64,000 nt of DNA from Hyparrhenia diplandra (lineage: Eukaryota > Streptophyta > Magnoliopsida > Poales > Poaceae). The notes beneath the pieces were generated by a model. It saw only the letters and a list, made by a program, of their open reading frames with translations, did no database searches and was not told the origin of the DNA. Where the stretch lies: assembly GCA_015847255.1 (NCBI GenBank), contig JADLZK010012248.1, positions 496,001 to 560,000 of the forward strand, given 5' to 3'. The position numbers were made by a program, and so were the translations under genes. Shown here one piece after another: positions 11,820 through 23,261 of the stretch (within the stretch, counting starts at the first letter, position 1; every line of letters starts with the position of its first letter).

Positions 11820-11844
11820 CGCATCAGTACGTCTTCTTGTGTCT

Positions 11845-12480
11845 GAATGGCTCAAAACCATCCCAAAAGAACAAACACACGCACACACTCAGAGGGAGAG
11901 AGAGAGAGAGAGAGAGTAAGTTTGGGACAAGTTAGAACAGACATGTGGGTTGAGAGTAGGAGGCATCTGGAACAATGTTACTACATATGACGATGAGCTC
12001 CTCCCTCGTGGTGCGCCGGCCCAGTTTGACACCTAACTCTCTGGAGGCCCAGGCAGTGGTGGCGGACCGTGTGGTCCACCTCAGCTCCATCGATGCTGAA
12101 GTATCTGTGGTCGCCAGAAACGACGTCGCGGCAGTGGACTCGTCTCCAGTACCGGCGCCACCCGCTGTCGCACTGCCCGCGACCTCCGCACCTGTTGTTG
12201 GCAACCCGATGCTTGATCGGATTGCAGATGAACCCTACTGGAGAATTGTCGGACTTCATCAACGCTCTTCGTCTGCCACTGCAGCTTGATGTGAAACTCA
12301 ACCATCATTCATCAGGTCTATCATGCTTTGGATTAAGATGCATAGTTTCACAACTGAAAAGTTCATTCATTAAGCTTCACCTGCACTGACTGTCAATAAG
12401 CTTCTCCTGCCAAACTGTCAATAAGCTTCTCTTGCCTACCTCTTGCATGTAAGCTTCCCGTGTCAATATGATGAAAGGTG
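11845..12480 (+). ncRNA. candidate 21-PHAS lncRNA; miR2118-like site 11951-11972
   Basis: The site at 11951-11972 matches 18 of 22 positions, with a perfect run from 11957 to 11967 and again from 11969 to 11972. Predicted cleavage is between 11962 and 11963. A GA tract at 11896-11916 and AGTAAGTTTGGGACAAGTTA precede it. Downstream, a GC-rich open frame (11975-12289, 104 aa, alanine/valine-rich) has a codon-like composition unlike its surroundings. The matching part in copy D is broken by a stop near 40514. It could be a captured gene fragment; I do not recognise it. Confidence 0.65.
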
Positions 12481-12772
12481 CCATGTCAGATTAAGTTATG
12501 GGACTTGCTACTGCCTGTCCGTTTGCTGCTAGGTTTCTATTGTCCTCCCTTCACATGATTTTTTCAAATGTATGAAATACTGCTAAATGAACTGATTACA
12601 GAGAAGTGTAAAGAACAAATACATAAGATTGTTTTAGCACCTTGTGATGCCATTGTCACTAACAAGGGGCTGGATGTCCTCACCATAATTAAGCTGTCTC
12701 TTTAGCAATTCTGTAGCATCACACTTATCTTGAAATGTGGAATAATGAAATCCTGTGCTCCACCACTACTGA

Positions 12773-15700
12773 TGTAACATCCCAGATGTTAAAGAGTAAT
12801 TAAAATATTAAATATGATCATTATCATGTGTGATTATCAAGTATCATAGCAATAATGCATTTCATGTTTATATATTGCATGTATATGTTGCAAATATTGT
12901 GTTTTGTTTAATTAAGTTGGCTGATTAATTATTTTATTAATCCTAAATTCAAAATCCTACTTTCTAAACTACTTGGAATTTGAGGTTGGTCCTTAAAGCA
13001 ACGTTCAAGATCTCGTCAAGCTGAGCAACTTTCATTTTGGAAGTTTTTCAAGTTACAATATGAAATTGGGAGAAATAGGCAGAAGGAGAAAAAAATAACT
13101 CTGCTACAGTACTCGACCAATAGGGCAGCAAGCAGCGTCACCGCCGTTCGTCGCTTGCCACCTTTTATCTCATCCTGCATCTTCTAGCTTGCCACCTCTC
13201 CATTCATGCACCTTCTTTTGCCACCTACCCCCATGTGTCATATGTGGGCTTAATTGAAGTGGGAAACTTGAATTTCTTCTCTCCTTATCCCTCTTGCTCT
13301 GTGTCTCACTCTCGGTCTTTGGTTTGGGAAAAATAGGGACAGAGCAGAGCAGCAGCAAACCAGCGCCCTGCCTTCTCCCTTGCTTTCCCTTCTGCAGGCC
13401 GGCACCACCTTCCTTCTCTCTCTCCTCTCCAAGCAGCAACACGGCAGCAGCCCCAGCGGATGCAGCTGCCAGCCGCCACTAGCAGCAGCTGGCGGGCCAC
13501 GGGCATGCTGGCTGCCACCCTCTGCTGCCCTCACCACAGCCCGCCGAGCAGCAGCAATTAAGCAACAGCAGCAGCGCCGCCATGAAGCAGAGCCGTGGGT
13601 TCACGTGGCCACACTGGCACAAACCATTTCGGGCCGAGCCGCGACCATAAACTGAACCACCCAAGCGAGGTGATGCTTCCCCACCTCTCCTTTGCCGCTG
13701 ATAAGCAATTCCATGGTCGAAATCAAGGTTCCCAACTCCTCTGTTCTTAATTCGTGCAGGGACCTTGCGCAGCAATTCGAAGAAAGCCAGGGGTTATCTG
13801 CATAGCCATAGACTCAGGTGAATAGTGCTGCATAGTGTTTTCCTTTTTCTTTTTCAAGAAACAGGCTGAAACTTTAGAAAATCATAGCAATTCATAGAAA
13901 AATCGTAAAACAGCAAATAAAGATGTTTTGGAATCCTTGTGAGTACCTCTATGCAGTAGATATATAAAATCATGTGCTTTAGTATAAATTGTTGATGCAT
14001 GTTTAATCTAGTCTTTATGTGTTATTTAATAGGGCATGTTTTCTTAGTCCAAATGCAGCAAAACTTTTACAGTAAGCTTAGGTTGATGTGCATGTGCTGT
14101 GGTATAAGTTTCATGTATAATAGATGCTTATTTCTTGAGTTACTAATTTATCTTGTAATATGCTTATTCCATGATTTTTGTAGGTTAAAATAAATATCCA
14201 ATGATTATGAAACTTTTCTGTGTATCTATTTTATTCTAGTTGATCTTTTCAATAATACATATATGATCTCTTAGTGATAAAAAGATTGGTGAGTGTGTTG
14301 GTTATGCAAGATGGTTAGTGAATAGAATACCCACGTATAAACTCCATGTGTATGTGTTGCTTTCTTGATAACCACGTGATGGAGTTGTTGTTCAAGTGAT
14401 TAGAATACTTTATGAAACATAGCCTAGTTGTACCGTGAAGGAAAGTTGTGTTCAGCTTTCGTAAGTTGTTTTTAACTTCCTTTGTGCATTTGTATGCCTT
14501 TCATCATGCGTGGCATGCATTCCATCATGTTAAGCAATCCATCATTTATTACGTGTAGTAAACAAGAAAGAGAAAGGTTGGAAGTCGCAACCAAGCCTGT
14601 GATTCTTTGGTCTCGTCGTAATTAAGGCAAGTGCATGACAAATCTTTGTTTGGGCTTTACGCCTATTGTTCGAGTTTTCTTTGCTTTCCAATGTTCAAGT
14701 ATTATATATTTCTGGTTCAAGTTCAAGTTTCTAGTTCATGAGATTCAAGTTTCAAGGTTTCATTTACATCCAATTCGGTGCGGTTTTATCCGGAAGTGCA
14801 ATTTGGTTCTTATATTCAAGTGCCCGTGAGTAAGTGCTGGCCCCACTTGCTCGGCTTTACCGGTAAATGCTAAGGAGTATTCAAGTTCGTCCGTTTCAGA
14901 CGGAAACTACTGTTTATTTGCTATTCTAGTAATTTGTTCTGGTTTCCCATGAGATAACAATTCTTTTGGTTCTAATTGTACTTGCTGAGTGTTTTCACTC
15001 ACCCTTGTGTTCATTTGGTTTTTAGGTGCCAAACCATCACGACTTGCATGGGAACCGGGAGTAGCACCATCATCACAAGTGCTCACTTTTCGTTTTACAA
15101 ACGCGCAATCTTTTTGCATAGCGGTTGTAATAGGTTTGTTTTAGTCTTAGTGAATGTGTTGAGGGGTAGCCCCGGTGGTGTTTCTAGCCGGGCGTTAATA
15201 ACCGATGTCTAGCGCCGGTGAAGTCCACTAGTACCCAAATCATTTTGGCGTGTGGCGAGATCTTATTTTTGCGTGGCGGCCATTTGAGCCCGTCACCAAT
15301 GAAAGGTCACGGTTAATCGCGCGATTAACCGCGGGCTCGCCATTACAATGCCCGTCACGGTAAAGGTTTCAAAAAATAAAAAAATACAAGAAACCCTAGA
15401 CAGCCCGCCCGAGCCATCTACAGGCCCGCCGAGCCTATCTCGGGTTCCAGCGCCGCCGGCCGCGCCGATCCGGTCGATCCACCGCCGGATCCGGCCGATC
15501 CAACGCCGGATTCGCCACCGAAGGAGCGCCACCCGCCGGATCCGCCGGAATCGCCGTCGGGGAGGAGCGCCGCCGCCGGATCCCATCGATCCAGCCCGGA
15601 ACCGCCAAGCAGCGCGAGGAGCTGGGTGGCTCGGTGTGTTGCGGGAGGGAAAGAGACAGAGGAGGATTGAGTGATCGAGTGAAACAAAACCCTAACACCT

Positions 15701-16053
15701 GCTATTTATACGAAGACGGCTATATCAGGCTCATCTCGGGCCTATTGGGCCTCGCTTCTTGTGCGTGGCAGGCCTTTTAGGACGCCCGCCACGAAAAAAA
15801 ATTGATTTTGGCGTGGCGGGCATCTTAACGCGCCCGCCACGGAAAATAGCGTATTTTCCGTGGGCGGGTGCGTGAAGGTGCCCGCCAAGCAAAATCAATT
15901 TTTCGTGGCGGTTCAAACACGCCCGCCACGCAAAAAAAAACAGGATGTGGCGGAGTATTTTCCGCGGACGGGCAAAAAAGTGCACCGCCACGGAAAAGAT
16001 TGTGCCGTTGTTCGCAAAATCAAATCAGTACTAGTGGTCATGCTGTCGTGACA
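12773..16053 (+). mobile_element. solo LTR, probably Ty3/gypsy, interrupted by a CACTA element
   Basis: The segment starts TGTAACATCCCAG and ends GTCGTGACA, matching the TGTAACACCC...GTGACA ends of the gypsy-like LTR at 57084/60477. Without the inserted 15226-16036 element it is about 2.47 kb. No primer-binding site, polypurine tract or gag-pol sequence adjoins it, so a solo LTR is the best reading. The flanking five bases (ACTGA left, CTAAT right) are not a clean duplication, which lowers confidence and may reflect unequal recombination. Frames within it are low-complexity. Confidence 0.5.
15226..16036. mobile_element. non-autonomous CACTA element (811 bp), TSD GTC
   Basis: Terminal inverted repeats begin CACTAGTACCCAAATCATTT on the left and, read inward from the right, CACTAGTACTGATTTGATTT. 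The element is flanked by the perfect 3-bp duplication GTC (15223-15225 and 16037-16039). Subterminal inverted repeats of the GTGGCGGGC / GCCCGCCAC type fill the right half (15760-16000). No transposase is encoded. It lies inside the solo LTR, so it inserted after that LTR. Confidence 0.85.
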
Positions 16054-16567
16054 CTAATAAGTTTGGAGTCTCTAATTAATAAAAAGTAAGATGCTCCAAG
16101 GGATTATACAAGATTACTTGCTATAATCTGACAGCTAGATTACCATCGGTTACTAAAACTGACTTGTTTTTCATATCAAATCTAAATTCATTTGGGAAGC
16201 CGGGGCAAAATGATAATGATATTTGTATGCCTGTATGGTAAAATAAATAAGTAACATGGATGCTCACTGTCTCATACAATGATACCATTTGTACTATAAG
16301 ATAGGACCTATCATGTGCTAAGGATAATGCAATGCAGAGAACATGGTTCCCATCAAGCTTCCCTGATACACACCTTGTTATAAATAACCTGAGTATAGTG
16401 TCCTATCTCTTCTACTTTAATCAGAGATAGGAACATGGTGCCCATCAAGCTTCCCTGATCATATACACCTTGTTATAAATAACCTGATATACACCTTGTA
16501 TAAATAAGTAACATGGTGCCTAGCTAGCACTAGCATATATAACCCCAAACCACTCCATATACATCGG

Positions 16568-16960
16568 TTATGACACAAGCACAGCACCAGCAATGAGGAA
16601 CTACTATGCGCATAGGTCAAGTCAAAGGCACAGCGATAACAATGAGGAACTACTACTAGTAGCTCAGGACTCCACCAAAGTATATATGCACAACTCCAAT
16701 AGTTGGGGGTAGGAAGTATCCGCAAACTCATATGTAGTCGTGTATCAAATCTTAGTCCAATCATTCCTCTGTGATGCACACATCATGCTGCAGGATCGTT
16801 GTTTGTGGCTCTGGGCAACCATCGACTACAGTTATCAGCTATGTGATTCAAAATTTAGTAATTATGACACCATGAGTGCAAATGCTACGGGCAGCAAATA
16901 TCTCTGCTTCCAAACAATCAATTTCCCAATTTTTTTGCTCTGAAGTACTTGTAGTGACCT
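16568..16960 (+). ncRNA. decayed candidate 21-PHAS lncRNA; site 16704-16725
   Basis: This is the copy-B counterpart of 9828 and 38477. The site matches only 15 of 22 positions and has an extra change near the miRNA 5' end (position 20), so cleavage is doubtful. TATATAA at 16536-16542 is intact. A duplicated block (CATCAAGCTTCCCTGAT, 16350 and 16443) lies upstream. Probably a dying copy. Confidence 0.4.
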
Positions 16961-17059
16961 TAATCCATCTGTGGGTTAATGTAAGGTAAATCTGAGTGCA
17001 GTAGTAGTGTACCCGACCTATGATCAAGCTCCCATTATTTAAGGGTGAAAACGATTCGT

Positions 17060-17780
17060 CATCTCTTATTGGCAGGTATCTTTCTACATTCTCTTCTAAT
17101 ATCACAAGGAAATCTCTACCCGCCCTTTATTTTGGAATGACTATTAGCTGCTCAAAACCAATGCAGAACTCATTAAGCTAAGTCGTCACCGTAGACAGAT
17201 AGAGGAATGGAATGGTTAATTGGGCAAAACTGATAACATAGATGTGGAGAGATGGATGGAGTCAAGACTCACAGACATACAGCGTTTTAGGATTATGAAG
17301 TATCTGGACGAAGATCACAAGCAGTGCTTGAAGTTGCCTAAAAAAAATCTGGACTGCAGAGCTAGACGTATGTGCGTACGTATAGCAAATCCGCAGAAGG
17401 ATGCTGTAGTATCTTGGCGTTAAAGGGTCAAGACGCCCTTGTATTGCTTGTTCTCCTCATCTCCGAAAAATCCTTCGCATGCATGCAGATTCACCTTGGG
17501 CCACCCATCTATATTGTTCCATGTGCTTCTGCCTTGTAAGTAGCGTCGAATCCTGGAAGGAAGCAACGATCGAGAAACAAATAGTACCCCTCCTACCACA
17601 GGATATATGTCACACACCAGTGAGATCTCGGATGCTCGTGACTCAAAATTTGGCTTCGATGGGCATCTGTGCATCGTCGTGTTCTTTTCAGATTTGTTTG
17701 TGACCAGCCTTGGAGCCTTTGATCGTGAGGACAAAGGTTCCTTGTTGGGTGTTCTAGAACATTGAACAAAAACCACTAGG
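17060..17780 (+). ncRNA. candidate 21-PHAS lncRNA, weak site 17288-17309
   Basis: The family-1 leader is well preserved (CATCTCTTATTGGCAGGTAT, AAGTCGTCACCGTAGACAGA, AATTGGGCAAAACTGATAAC). The site matches only 16 of 22 positions (TATGAAGTATCTGGAC core). The paralog in copy D (39105) matches 18. The tail GGACTGCAGAGCTAGACGTA to CCTTGTATTGCTTGTTCTCC is shared with A and D. The sequence CCCATTATTTAAGGG (17030) is the nearest TATA-like element. Confidence 0.45.
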
Positions 17781-18329
17781 CCAAGCTAGTAGGCAGTAGT
17801 AAATGGGATAATTTATAATAGTGCTGGATGTTCCATCATGGTTAGTACATCACATCATGCTTGGTCACCACACAGCAAAAGAGCAGCCGCAAGAGAATGG
17901 ATAATAAGGAGGACGAGTACAGTTGTTATTGTAACACACTAGCTGGCCACTGAGATCCTGGACCATGGGTCCCACATGTAAGAGTTAGAGAGAGAAGCCT
18001 GGGTAGAAAAGTTTATCTAGTTTGAAATCACCATGGTTTTGCTCAAACAAGCAACAAAATGCAGTATATACAGAGTTCAAATTTGTACTTCATCCCTGTG
18101 ATTTGTGTGCATAAATTAGTACTGTACGTACGGACAACATAACATATAACCTAGCACCACTTGTTCAAAATACTTATGAACAACATCGCGTGTGTGTGTG
18201 TGTGTGGTGGGGGTATGGCAGTTTGACACGCCCTAATGTGTCAAATCATGAACAACTAGGAGGTTACAGGTAGTCTGAGCTTCATGTCACCCCTTCTTAT
18301 ATATATCGGATCAGTACCACCTATACTTG

Positions 18330-18880
18330 TGTCTGAATAGCTCAAAACCTGCCGAAAAGAACACACACACAGAGAGACAGAGAGTAAGTTTGGGACAAGG
18401 TAGAATAGACATGTGGGTTGAGAGTAGGAGGCACCAGGAACAATGTCACTACATATGATGAGGAGCTAAGTTGTAGAAAAATAATCAAGCTATTGGAAGT
18501 CTGTATGTATATCTGCAGTAGACCAACAAAAGCACTTCCGTGAAATGGATTCACTTGGAAGTTAGTCGCAGCCACCACAGTGTTGCCGGGCAGGTCTGTT
18601 GGGTAGAAGAAGATAGTGGGGGCCGAAATCAACGGCTCCACTGGAGCCATAGCTTCAAGCTTGGTGGTGCACCCAAAGGAAGATGAGTTACTTTTGTCAA
18701 TCAAGGACACCGCTATTTCCATTTGTGGAATCAGAAAATATAGAAGTTTCGAGATATCAAGGATAGGAAAAGAACGAGCAAAGACCAATTCATACTGCTT
18801 CCTCGCTCCATAGCGAAGATAGCAAAAGTAGTAGCATAAGCTACCAACATCCAATTAATTAGTGTTGAGTTCAATCTTGT
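18330..18880 (+). ncRNA. candidate 21-PHAS lncRNA; miR2118-like site 18419-18440, different tail
   Basis: The site at 18419-18440 matches 18 of 22 positions, with A at position 18 where its paralogs have T. TATATATAT at 18298-18306 lies 121 nt upstream and an AC/GA tract (18352-18384) lies between. The sequence after about 18470 is unrelated to the tails of the paralogs. A 170-aa minus-strand frame (18342-18854) runs across it; its middle part looks protein-like but I recognise no family. Confidence 0.6.
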
Positions 18881-19090
18881 GTAACTGTGTCATGTCAAAC
18901 TTGTAATTAAAAGGTGCATTAGAAAGTCGTGTTTAGACTTGATCACGTTTACGTAACTGCATAGAATCGAGGGTGATGTGGAGACTGCCCACGACACACC
19001 TTGACCGCATCCTAAAGCCAGCTGCCGCCACATCGTGTACGCTGTGCATGTCACACGGTCAACCGCAAAGAACGGTGCATCTCCTACAGT

Positions 19091-20106
19091 CATGTGCTTC
19101 TGCCTTGTAGTCGAATCCTGGACGGAGCCAATGATCGTGAAACTTACAGGACCCCTCCTACAGCAGGATATATCATATATGTCACACCAGTGATCGGCCG
19201 TGACCCAAATTTTGGCTTGGATGGGTGTCTGTGCGTCGCTGTGTTCTTTTCAGATTAGTTCGTGACCAGCCTGTCGGAGCCTTTGGTCGTGACGACGAAG
19301 GTTCCTTGTTGGTGTAATTTAACAAATACCACTAGGGCAAGCTAAGCAGTACTAAAATGGGATAATTTATAATGGTGCTCGATGTTCCATCACGGTTATA
19401 TCGCATTCATGCTTGGTCACCACATAGCAAGAGAGCAGCCGCAAGAGAATGGATATTATGGAGGATGAGCACCGTGGTGATTTATAACACACTAGCTGGA
19501 CTGAGAACATGACCATGGGTCCCACGTGTAAGAGTTTGAGAGAGAAGCCAGGGTAGAAAAATCATCTATCTTGTTGGAAATCACCATGGTTTCGCTCAAA
19601 CAAGCAATAAAATGCGATATATAGAGTCCAAATTTGTACTTCATCCCTGTGATTTGTGCGCATAGTTAGGTACTATACATAACATATAACCTAGTATACT
19701 TGATCAAAATACTTATGGATACCATCATGTGTGTGTGTGTGTGTGTGTGTGGGGGGGGGGGTTTCAACATGCCGTACTGAAGACCTGCATTACTATCATA
19801 CATATGCACTTTCAAAAACTCTACCATTTCAAGGCATGAGTACGGCGTGGCCATTGTATCCTGAATGTTGAAACTGTTTGTAGTACTGGATCCTGCCGGT
19901 GTCGTGCATCGATCGATATCCATTAATGGGGGAGCAAATAATGTCCATAAACGAGCACCACCTAATGTGTCAAATCATGAACAACAAGGAGTTTATTGGT
20001 AGTCTCAGCTTCATGTCACCCCTTCTTATATATCGCATCAGTATACCTCTACTTGTGTCTGAATAGCTCAAAACCAACCCAAAAGAATACACACACAGAG
20101 AGAGAT

Positions 20107-20144
<38 letters not shown>

Positions 20145-20200
20145 AGAGAGAGAGAGAGAGAGAGTAAGTTTGGGACAAACTCGAATGTACATGTGCAGTC
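19091..20200 (+). repeat. segmental duplication copy C, partial, trigger site lost
   Basis: The copy starts at ATGTGCTTCTGCCTTGTAGT (compare 39352) and carries the shared tail and the next promoter block, including GGATAATTTATAATGGTGCT and ATGTCACCCCTTCTTATATA. It ends after AGTAAGTTTGGGACAA at about 20180. The expected GAGAGTAGGAGGCAT trigger is absent; unrelated sequence follows. This is a promoter-leader cassette without its miR2118 site, hence a likely pseudo-PHAS. Confidence 0.8.
20097..20164. repeat. expanded GA microsatellite in the copy C leader
   Basis: About 68 bp of mostly (GA)n with one ATACC and one CGC interruption. It sits at the same place as the shorter GA/AC tracts of copies A, B and D (11896-11916, 18352-18384, 40300-40330). 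The tract is longest in the copy that has lost its trigger site. Confidence 0.9.
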
Positions 20201-20374
20201 TGAAGTGAACGTGCCCATTGTACTGCATCGAGTGAATGTACATGTTCCATTACTCTTTCAAATATGGAAAATGGTTTAATTTGTAAACGACCATGAGGAT
20301 AATGTGGAAGATAATGTTGCAGCGGCACTGAGGGGAAGGGTCCTGCACGGCGGTGGCCTTCATGTTGTGGTGGT

Positions 20375-22629
20375 TAGGGATCAAAGTGGTACGGATAATC
20401 CTCCGCACCGATCCGCTCCGAATCCGAATTTTAAGGATATGGAGAAGTGTTTTTAATATCCGTGCGGATACGGATAATCCGAATCCGACTATATGAGGAT
20501 GCGGTGTAGGATATGGTATTGGCAAAATCCGGCAGATATGGATTATCCGATAATTAAACGCGGATTATCCGATGCTTAAAATAGGATAACCGAATATTTA
20601 TGGAGCCAAAACTTGAAAAATAATTTAAGTATCTTTATGCTACACATAGAATGGTAATCTTGTCATTGCCTATTTACCTAATTTGTAGGTGGGTGTGTTG
20701 TGATTGTCTAGTTTGATATTTTAAGCATACACGAAGTCGTTCTATACGTGTCGATTCCGGCCAGATTAGGGCGGAATTGACACCGATTGCTGATCGTCGG
20801 CGATCTTGACGGGGCGGTGATGGTGTAGATGGTGATTGGGGCTGTTTGGGAGTAGTAGGGAGAAAGAAGAAGAGGAGGAAGAAGAGGAAGAAGAGCGGGC
20901 GCTGTCGCGCCGGGAAGGGGCGGCGCGTCGCGTCGGGGCGGCTTGTGTGCCAGCCGCGAGGAGGCGGCCAGGCGGCGGCGGCGGCGGGCTGACGGCGCAC
21001 GTGCGCGGTGGAAGGAGAGAGATTGAGAGCTAGAGAGCTGGAGAGTTTTTGGGTGTTACCCCTTTAATTTTTCTGATTAAGATCCAAACGATTACAGCTC
21101 CCTTGTATTTATAGTCCAGGGGGAAGACTTGCACGCTAAGCAATCTCTAGGAGGTTTCCTTATAGATTGGAATACCTCTCTCACAAGCAACCTGTTTATT
21201 CCCTATTTTATTCCTATCTTTATTCCTTAAATATTCCTTACTTAATTGCGAAGGAACCGACGTGGGCGCTGTTACGGCGGGCGGTGGCGGCGGCTGGCGG
21301 AGGAGGTGCGCCGCGCCGCCGTGGCCTTGGGCCCCTAGGCGGCGGCGTTCCCCCTTGTTGGGCCCTATTCCGGCGATCTCTTTTTGGTTCATGACATTTC
21401 TCCCCCCTTTCGACGACAAGCGGCGTCCTCGCTACTGTCGTTTTTAATCGTTGTCGTTGTTGATGTGCCGGGCGAAGATGGAGACGCTGACCTTTGTTGG
21501 CTGCGCACCACCCCCGTGGTACCTTTAATAAGGCCGTGACGTAGTGGCGATGTTTGTCGAGGAAGACGATCTCCATTGTCTGGCGCCCAAGCTGTTGCTC
21601 CCCGGTTGGAGCTTGATGGTTCCAGCGATCGCGAAGTAGGTTGTCGCCAATTTGTGTTGCCATTTGGTGAGGGATGGGAGCCTCCGAGGTAGTGACGGCC
21701 GCCGAGGTAGGAGGTTGATGTGGGTGGTATGTACCTCTTGTCATCGTCGGTGAAGCTCACAAGTCGAGGCTTCTTGAAGATGGAAGCGTCGAAGTCTTGG
21801 GCGAGGTGGATCGCCGTTTTCTTTGTGTAGGGTGCCTCCTAGTGTATTGCAGCCCACGGCCTGCTGGCGTAGTCGCATGGACGAGATGTCGTTGAGGAAC
21901 AAGGGAGCCAACGGGATGGCTCGAGTCGCCCCCGGTGCCAAAGTCGCGTAGTCGACGCCGCTATGGTTGTTGGTGTCGCCGTTGAAGGACGTCCCCAAAA
22001 CCGAGTGGGGCACGATGGTATGTTGTCTCCGTTCTCTCCGTGGTGCCTTGGTGATGAAGAGGAGCCAAAGAAAGAGGAGTGCCATTGTCGCCGGTTTGGC
22101 GGCTGTGTACCCGATGTTCTCGCATGCGTGGTACCGATGATGACGCCTTTGCCGGAGTTGCAGCTTGATTGATTGTGTTCTCGATCCACCATTGTCGATG
22201 TCGGCCGAATGTCCAGCAGGTGTAGTAGATCATCGGCGAAGGTCGGCGAGTGAACGACCGTCTCCTTGGTGGCGCTGGGGGGGGCGTCGGTGTTCTCATC
22301 GGCCGTGGGCGCCCATGTGTGGAACGTTGTGGTTGCCAATGTCGAGGTTGGCCGCGAGGATGTCGCCGCGGGTTGATGCCCTTGTAGTTGTTGTCGATGG
22401 TAGGCATGGTGAAGACGAAGTCGACATCGTGGGGAACGTCATTGGCGATGGCATCCTGAGGACGTCATTGCGGTTCATGGCGCCCATGGTAGTGTCCTTG
22501 TCGTTGTCGATATCGCCGATGCCGCAAGCATTGTGGCTAGCGACGTTAATGGCGATGTCGTTGGACGCTTTCGGGGGTGTTGTTGTTCTCGTCGATTATC
22601 CGCTCCGATCCGATCCGTTTTCATCCCTA
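20375..22629. mobile_element. hAT-type element with 8-bp TSD GTGGTGGT
   Basis: The left end is TAGGGATCAAAGTGG and the right end, read inward, is TAGGGATGAAAACGG. Both are followed by CGGAT/ATCCG-rich subterminal sequence (20390-20620 and 22590-22620). The exact 8-bp duplication GTGGTGGT lies at 20367-20374 and 22630-22637, as expected for hAT, although it is low in complexity. No hAT transposase is visible. The interior is GC-rich and includes an LTR-retrotransposon fragment on the minus strand. Confidence 0.7.
20950..21396 (-). mobile_element. LTR fragment (copia-like) nested in the hAT element, minus strand
   Basis: On the minus strand a polypurine tract (complement of 21397-21411) is followed at 21396 by the LTR-start-like TGTCATGAACC. 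Further along lies GGACTATAAATACAAGGGAG (about 21117 down to 21098), a TATA box of the kind found in plant LTRs. The left end is not resolved. The sequence right of 21411 (to about 22560) would be internal region; its frames are proline/threonine-rich without recognisable gag, protease or polymerase motifs. Confidence 0.45.
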
Positions 22630-22637
22630 GTGGTGGT

Positions 22638-23229
22638 GTCTGCCCCTTTTCGTCATCATCGGCGCTGGATTCCGCCGGTGGTTTTCGGACGACGCATGTG
22701 TGCAGTTTGTGGGTGGATGTTGCCGTTGTTTCGTCTTTCTGCCGCGGTGTTTGTATAGAGACTTGGCCGTATTGAGGTCCCAATCCAACCGGCCGTTGAG
22801 TGATAAGCCGCGTTGATGTTCCAATCCAACCGGGTGAGTATAGCTGATTTTTTTACATTTCTTTTCAGTGTTGTTTCGTTGTACTTCTCAATCTGGGAGT
22901 CTTGTTTAATATAATCGGTCAGCACCTCTCCTTCCTGATTTGTTTTAAAAAAAAATCAACCCTGACCTCATCTAGATACGGGACATGAAAAGATTTATGC
23001 TGCTGGTTAGGAAAATAAAAGAAAGTTTCTACTGCAGATATACCAATAGGAGGGCATTACACATATTACTAACTCTGACTGGTATCAATTTCTTAGCCAC
23101 AGAATAAAAGAAAATTAGTGGGCATCCTGCCAAGTCTGACCGGTTCTTTTAAGATAACATTTTCAACTTTATATCGCTTTGCATGTCTCTTGTCCGTGTA
23201 GTACTTTTCTGCCTATAGCCTCGTCCTGC
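22638..23229. other. spacer, no gene recognised
   Basis: The sequence goes from GC-rich near the hAT junction to AT-rich. It ends in the promoter block TTGTCCGTGTAGTACTTTTC before the TATA box at 23230. The same block (TTGTAGTTTTGTACTTTTCT type) precedes the TATA boxes at 30220, 32907 and 34122. Confidence 0.4.
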
Positions 23230-23261
23230 TATATATACTCCTTCATAGTATCATACCTATC

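Larger units (their letters stand above)
9190..12160 (+). repeat. segmental duplication copy A (related to B 16070, C 19091, D 37984)
   Basis: Landmarks in order are CATATCAAATCTAACTTC, the TATA box and site at 9828, GCAAATATCTCTGCTTCCCA, TATGTCACACCTACATCAGT, GGATCACGGGTCCCACATGT, a GA tract and the site at 11951. Copies B and D have the same order. Copy A lacks the stretch between the block ending near 10712 and the one near 10734, which in B and D holds a middle leader and trigger site. Copies A and D agree through about 12156/40566. Confidence 0.85.
16070..18470 (+). repeat. segmental duplication copy B
   Basis: Alignable with copy A from TAATTAATAAAAAGTAAGAT (16073) and with D through all three trigger units. 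It keeps the middle unit (site 17288) that A has lost. It diverges from A and D about 30 nt after the third site, at about 18470, where an unrelated tail begins. Confidence 0.85.
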
